64,000 nucleotides of DNA from Azoarcus sp. GTDB taxonomy: Bacteria; Pseudomonadota; Gammaproteobacteria; Burkholderiales; Rhodocyclaceae. Position numbers and translations under genes: made by a program. The DNA is taken from the NCBI GenBank assembly GCA_030604735.1, contig JAUVVG010000008.1:46210-110209 (forward strand). Reading direction: 5' to 3'. Shown here piece after piece: positions 63,203-64,000 of the stretch. The stretch's first letter is position 1; every line of letters starts with the position of its first letter. The notes under the pieces were generated by a model. It saw only the letters and a list, made by a program, of their open reading frames with translations, was not told the origin of the DNA and made no database searches.

Positions 63203-64000
63203 TCACTCCCACTCGATCGTCGCCGGCGGCTTGCCCGAGATGTCGTACACCACCCGGTTGATCCCGCGCACTTCGTTGATGATGCGGTTGCTCACCTTGC
63301 CGAGCAGGCTGTGCGGCAGCTCCGCCCAGTGCGCGGTCATGAAGTCCTGGGTCTGCACCGCGCGCAGCGCCACGACGTATTCGTAGGTGCGCCCGTCGCC
63401 CATCACACCGACGCTCTTCACCGGCAGGAACACCGCGAAGGCCTGGCTGGTCTTGTCGTACCAGTCGGCGGCGCGCAGTTCGTCGATGAAGATGGCGTCG
63501 GCACGGCGCAGCAGGTCGGCGAACTCCTTCTTCACTTCGCCGAGGATGCGAACGCCCAGACCCGGCCCCGGGAAAGGATGGCGATAGACCATGTCGTGCG
63601 GCAGACCGAGCGCTACACCGAGTTCGCGCACTTCGTCCTTGAACAGGTCGCGCAGCGGTTCGAGCAGCTTCAGGTTCAGCGTCTCGGGCAGGCCCCCTAC
63701 GTTGTGGTGGCTCTTGATGGCGTGGGCCTTGCCGGTCTTGGCGCCGGCCGACTCGATCACGTCCGGGTAGATGGTGCCCTGGGCGAGCCATTTTGCCTTG
63801 GGCAGCCTGGCCGCCTCGGCCTGGAAGACTTCGACGAACTCGCGGCCGATGATCTTGCGCTTCTGTTCCGGATCCGACACGCCTTGCAGATGGCCCATGA
63901 ACTGCTCGGTGGCATCCACGTGGATGACCTTCACGCCCAGCGAGCGCGCAAAGGTCTGCATCACCTGCTCGGCTTCGTTCAGGCGCAGCAGGCCGTTGTC
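63203..64000 (-). CDS. guaA: GMP synthase, glutamine-hydrolysing (partial, C-terminal part)
   Basis: GuaA converts XMP to GMP with glutamine as nitrogen source. The 265 codons present cover the end of the ATP-pyrophosphatase domain and the dimerisation domain: [15 protein letters not shown], the SHHNVGGLP motif, [12 protein letters not shown] and the C-terminal [18 protein letters not shown]. The frame runs off the right edge, where it continues as [12 protein letters not shown], matching GuaA upstream of the first Met in view. The amidotransferase and ATP-binding P-loop regions are outside the window. Confidence 0.97.
   Translation of the reverse strand, partial: DNGLLRLNEAEQVMQTFARSLGVKVIHVDATEQFMGHLQGVSDPEQKRKIIGREFVEVFQAEAARLPKAKWLAQGTIYPDVIESAGAKTGKAHAIKSHHNVGGLPETLNLKLLEPLRDLFKDEVRELGVALGLPHDMVYRHPFPGPGLGVRILGEVKKEFADLLRRADAIFIDELRAADWYDKTSQAFAVFLPVKSVGVMGDGRTYEYVVALRAVQTQDFMTAHWAELPHSLLGKVSNRIINEVRGINRVVYDISGKPPATIEWE

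Overview
The window is GC-rich, densely packed bacterial chromosome. Several gene strings look betaproteobacterial: plsX-rpmF-yceD-maf, rluC next to rne, uvrB next to an aromatic aminotransferase, mltG-tmk-holB-pilZ-tatD beside ygfZ, and a tadA/L,D-transpeptidase pair. I would guess a Rhodocyclales/Azoarcus-Thauera type organism, but this rests on gene order and protein style, not on a search. No rRNA, CRISPR array, prophage or intact insertion sequence is visible.

Layout. 1-9 kb: fatty-acid and translation housekeeping (plsX fragment, rpmF, yceD, maf, an RsmI-like methylase, a Rieske protein, a HAD phosphatase, rluC, rne with a long structured leader, a low-molecular-weight phosphatase). 9-12.5 kb: uvrB and aromatic/aspartate aminotransferase. 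12.5-15.4 kb: tandem tRNA-Asn genes followed by a small accessory patch (ParD/ParE-type pair, strong hairpin, DJ-1/PfpI protein, ribbon-helix-helix protein, truncated antitoxin/PIN-toxin remnant). 15.4-24 kb: a stand-alone transglutaminase-DUF2126 protein, a Lon-like protease, moaA and rmuC. 24-31.6 kb: an ammonium-transporter-like protein fused to PAS, GGDEF and EAL domains, an FtsX/YbbP-type permease and an M20 amidohydrolase. 31.9-41.5 kb: a co-directional run of transglutaminase-DUF2126, circularly permuted ATP-grasp/alpha-E, transglutaminase, HDAC-like deacetylase, NYN-LOTUS protein and DUF429 protein. 41.6-47 kb: a binding lipoprotein, a PAS-PAS-GGDEF-EAL protein and a PhnD-type binding protein with a PAS domain. 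47-64 kb: TatD, PilZ, holB, tmk, mltG, ygfZ, NRDE, MFS, GNAT, LDT, tadA, CBS-nucleotidyltransferase, HPF, DUF3096, histidine phosphatase, another GGDEF-EAL protein, an orphan FitA-like antitoxin and the guaA 3' part.

How it works together. Two themes stand out. First, cyclic-di-GMP sensing: three large GGDEF-EAL proteins, each with a different input (ammonium-channel fold, probably a periplasmic binding protein, and a periplasmic helical domain). The Amt fusion has a textbook sigma-54 promoter with one perfect and one near-perfect NtrC-like site upstream, so it is probably nitrogen controlled. Second, a predicted peptide-ligation/peptide-tagging system (DUF2126 plus permuted ATP-grasp, alpha-E and transglutaminases). 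Here it is encoded by an operon plus a second unlinked DUF2126 paralogue, and the operon runs on into a deacetylase and an RNA-type NYN-LOTUS gene. These are the parts most likely to repay follow-up.
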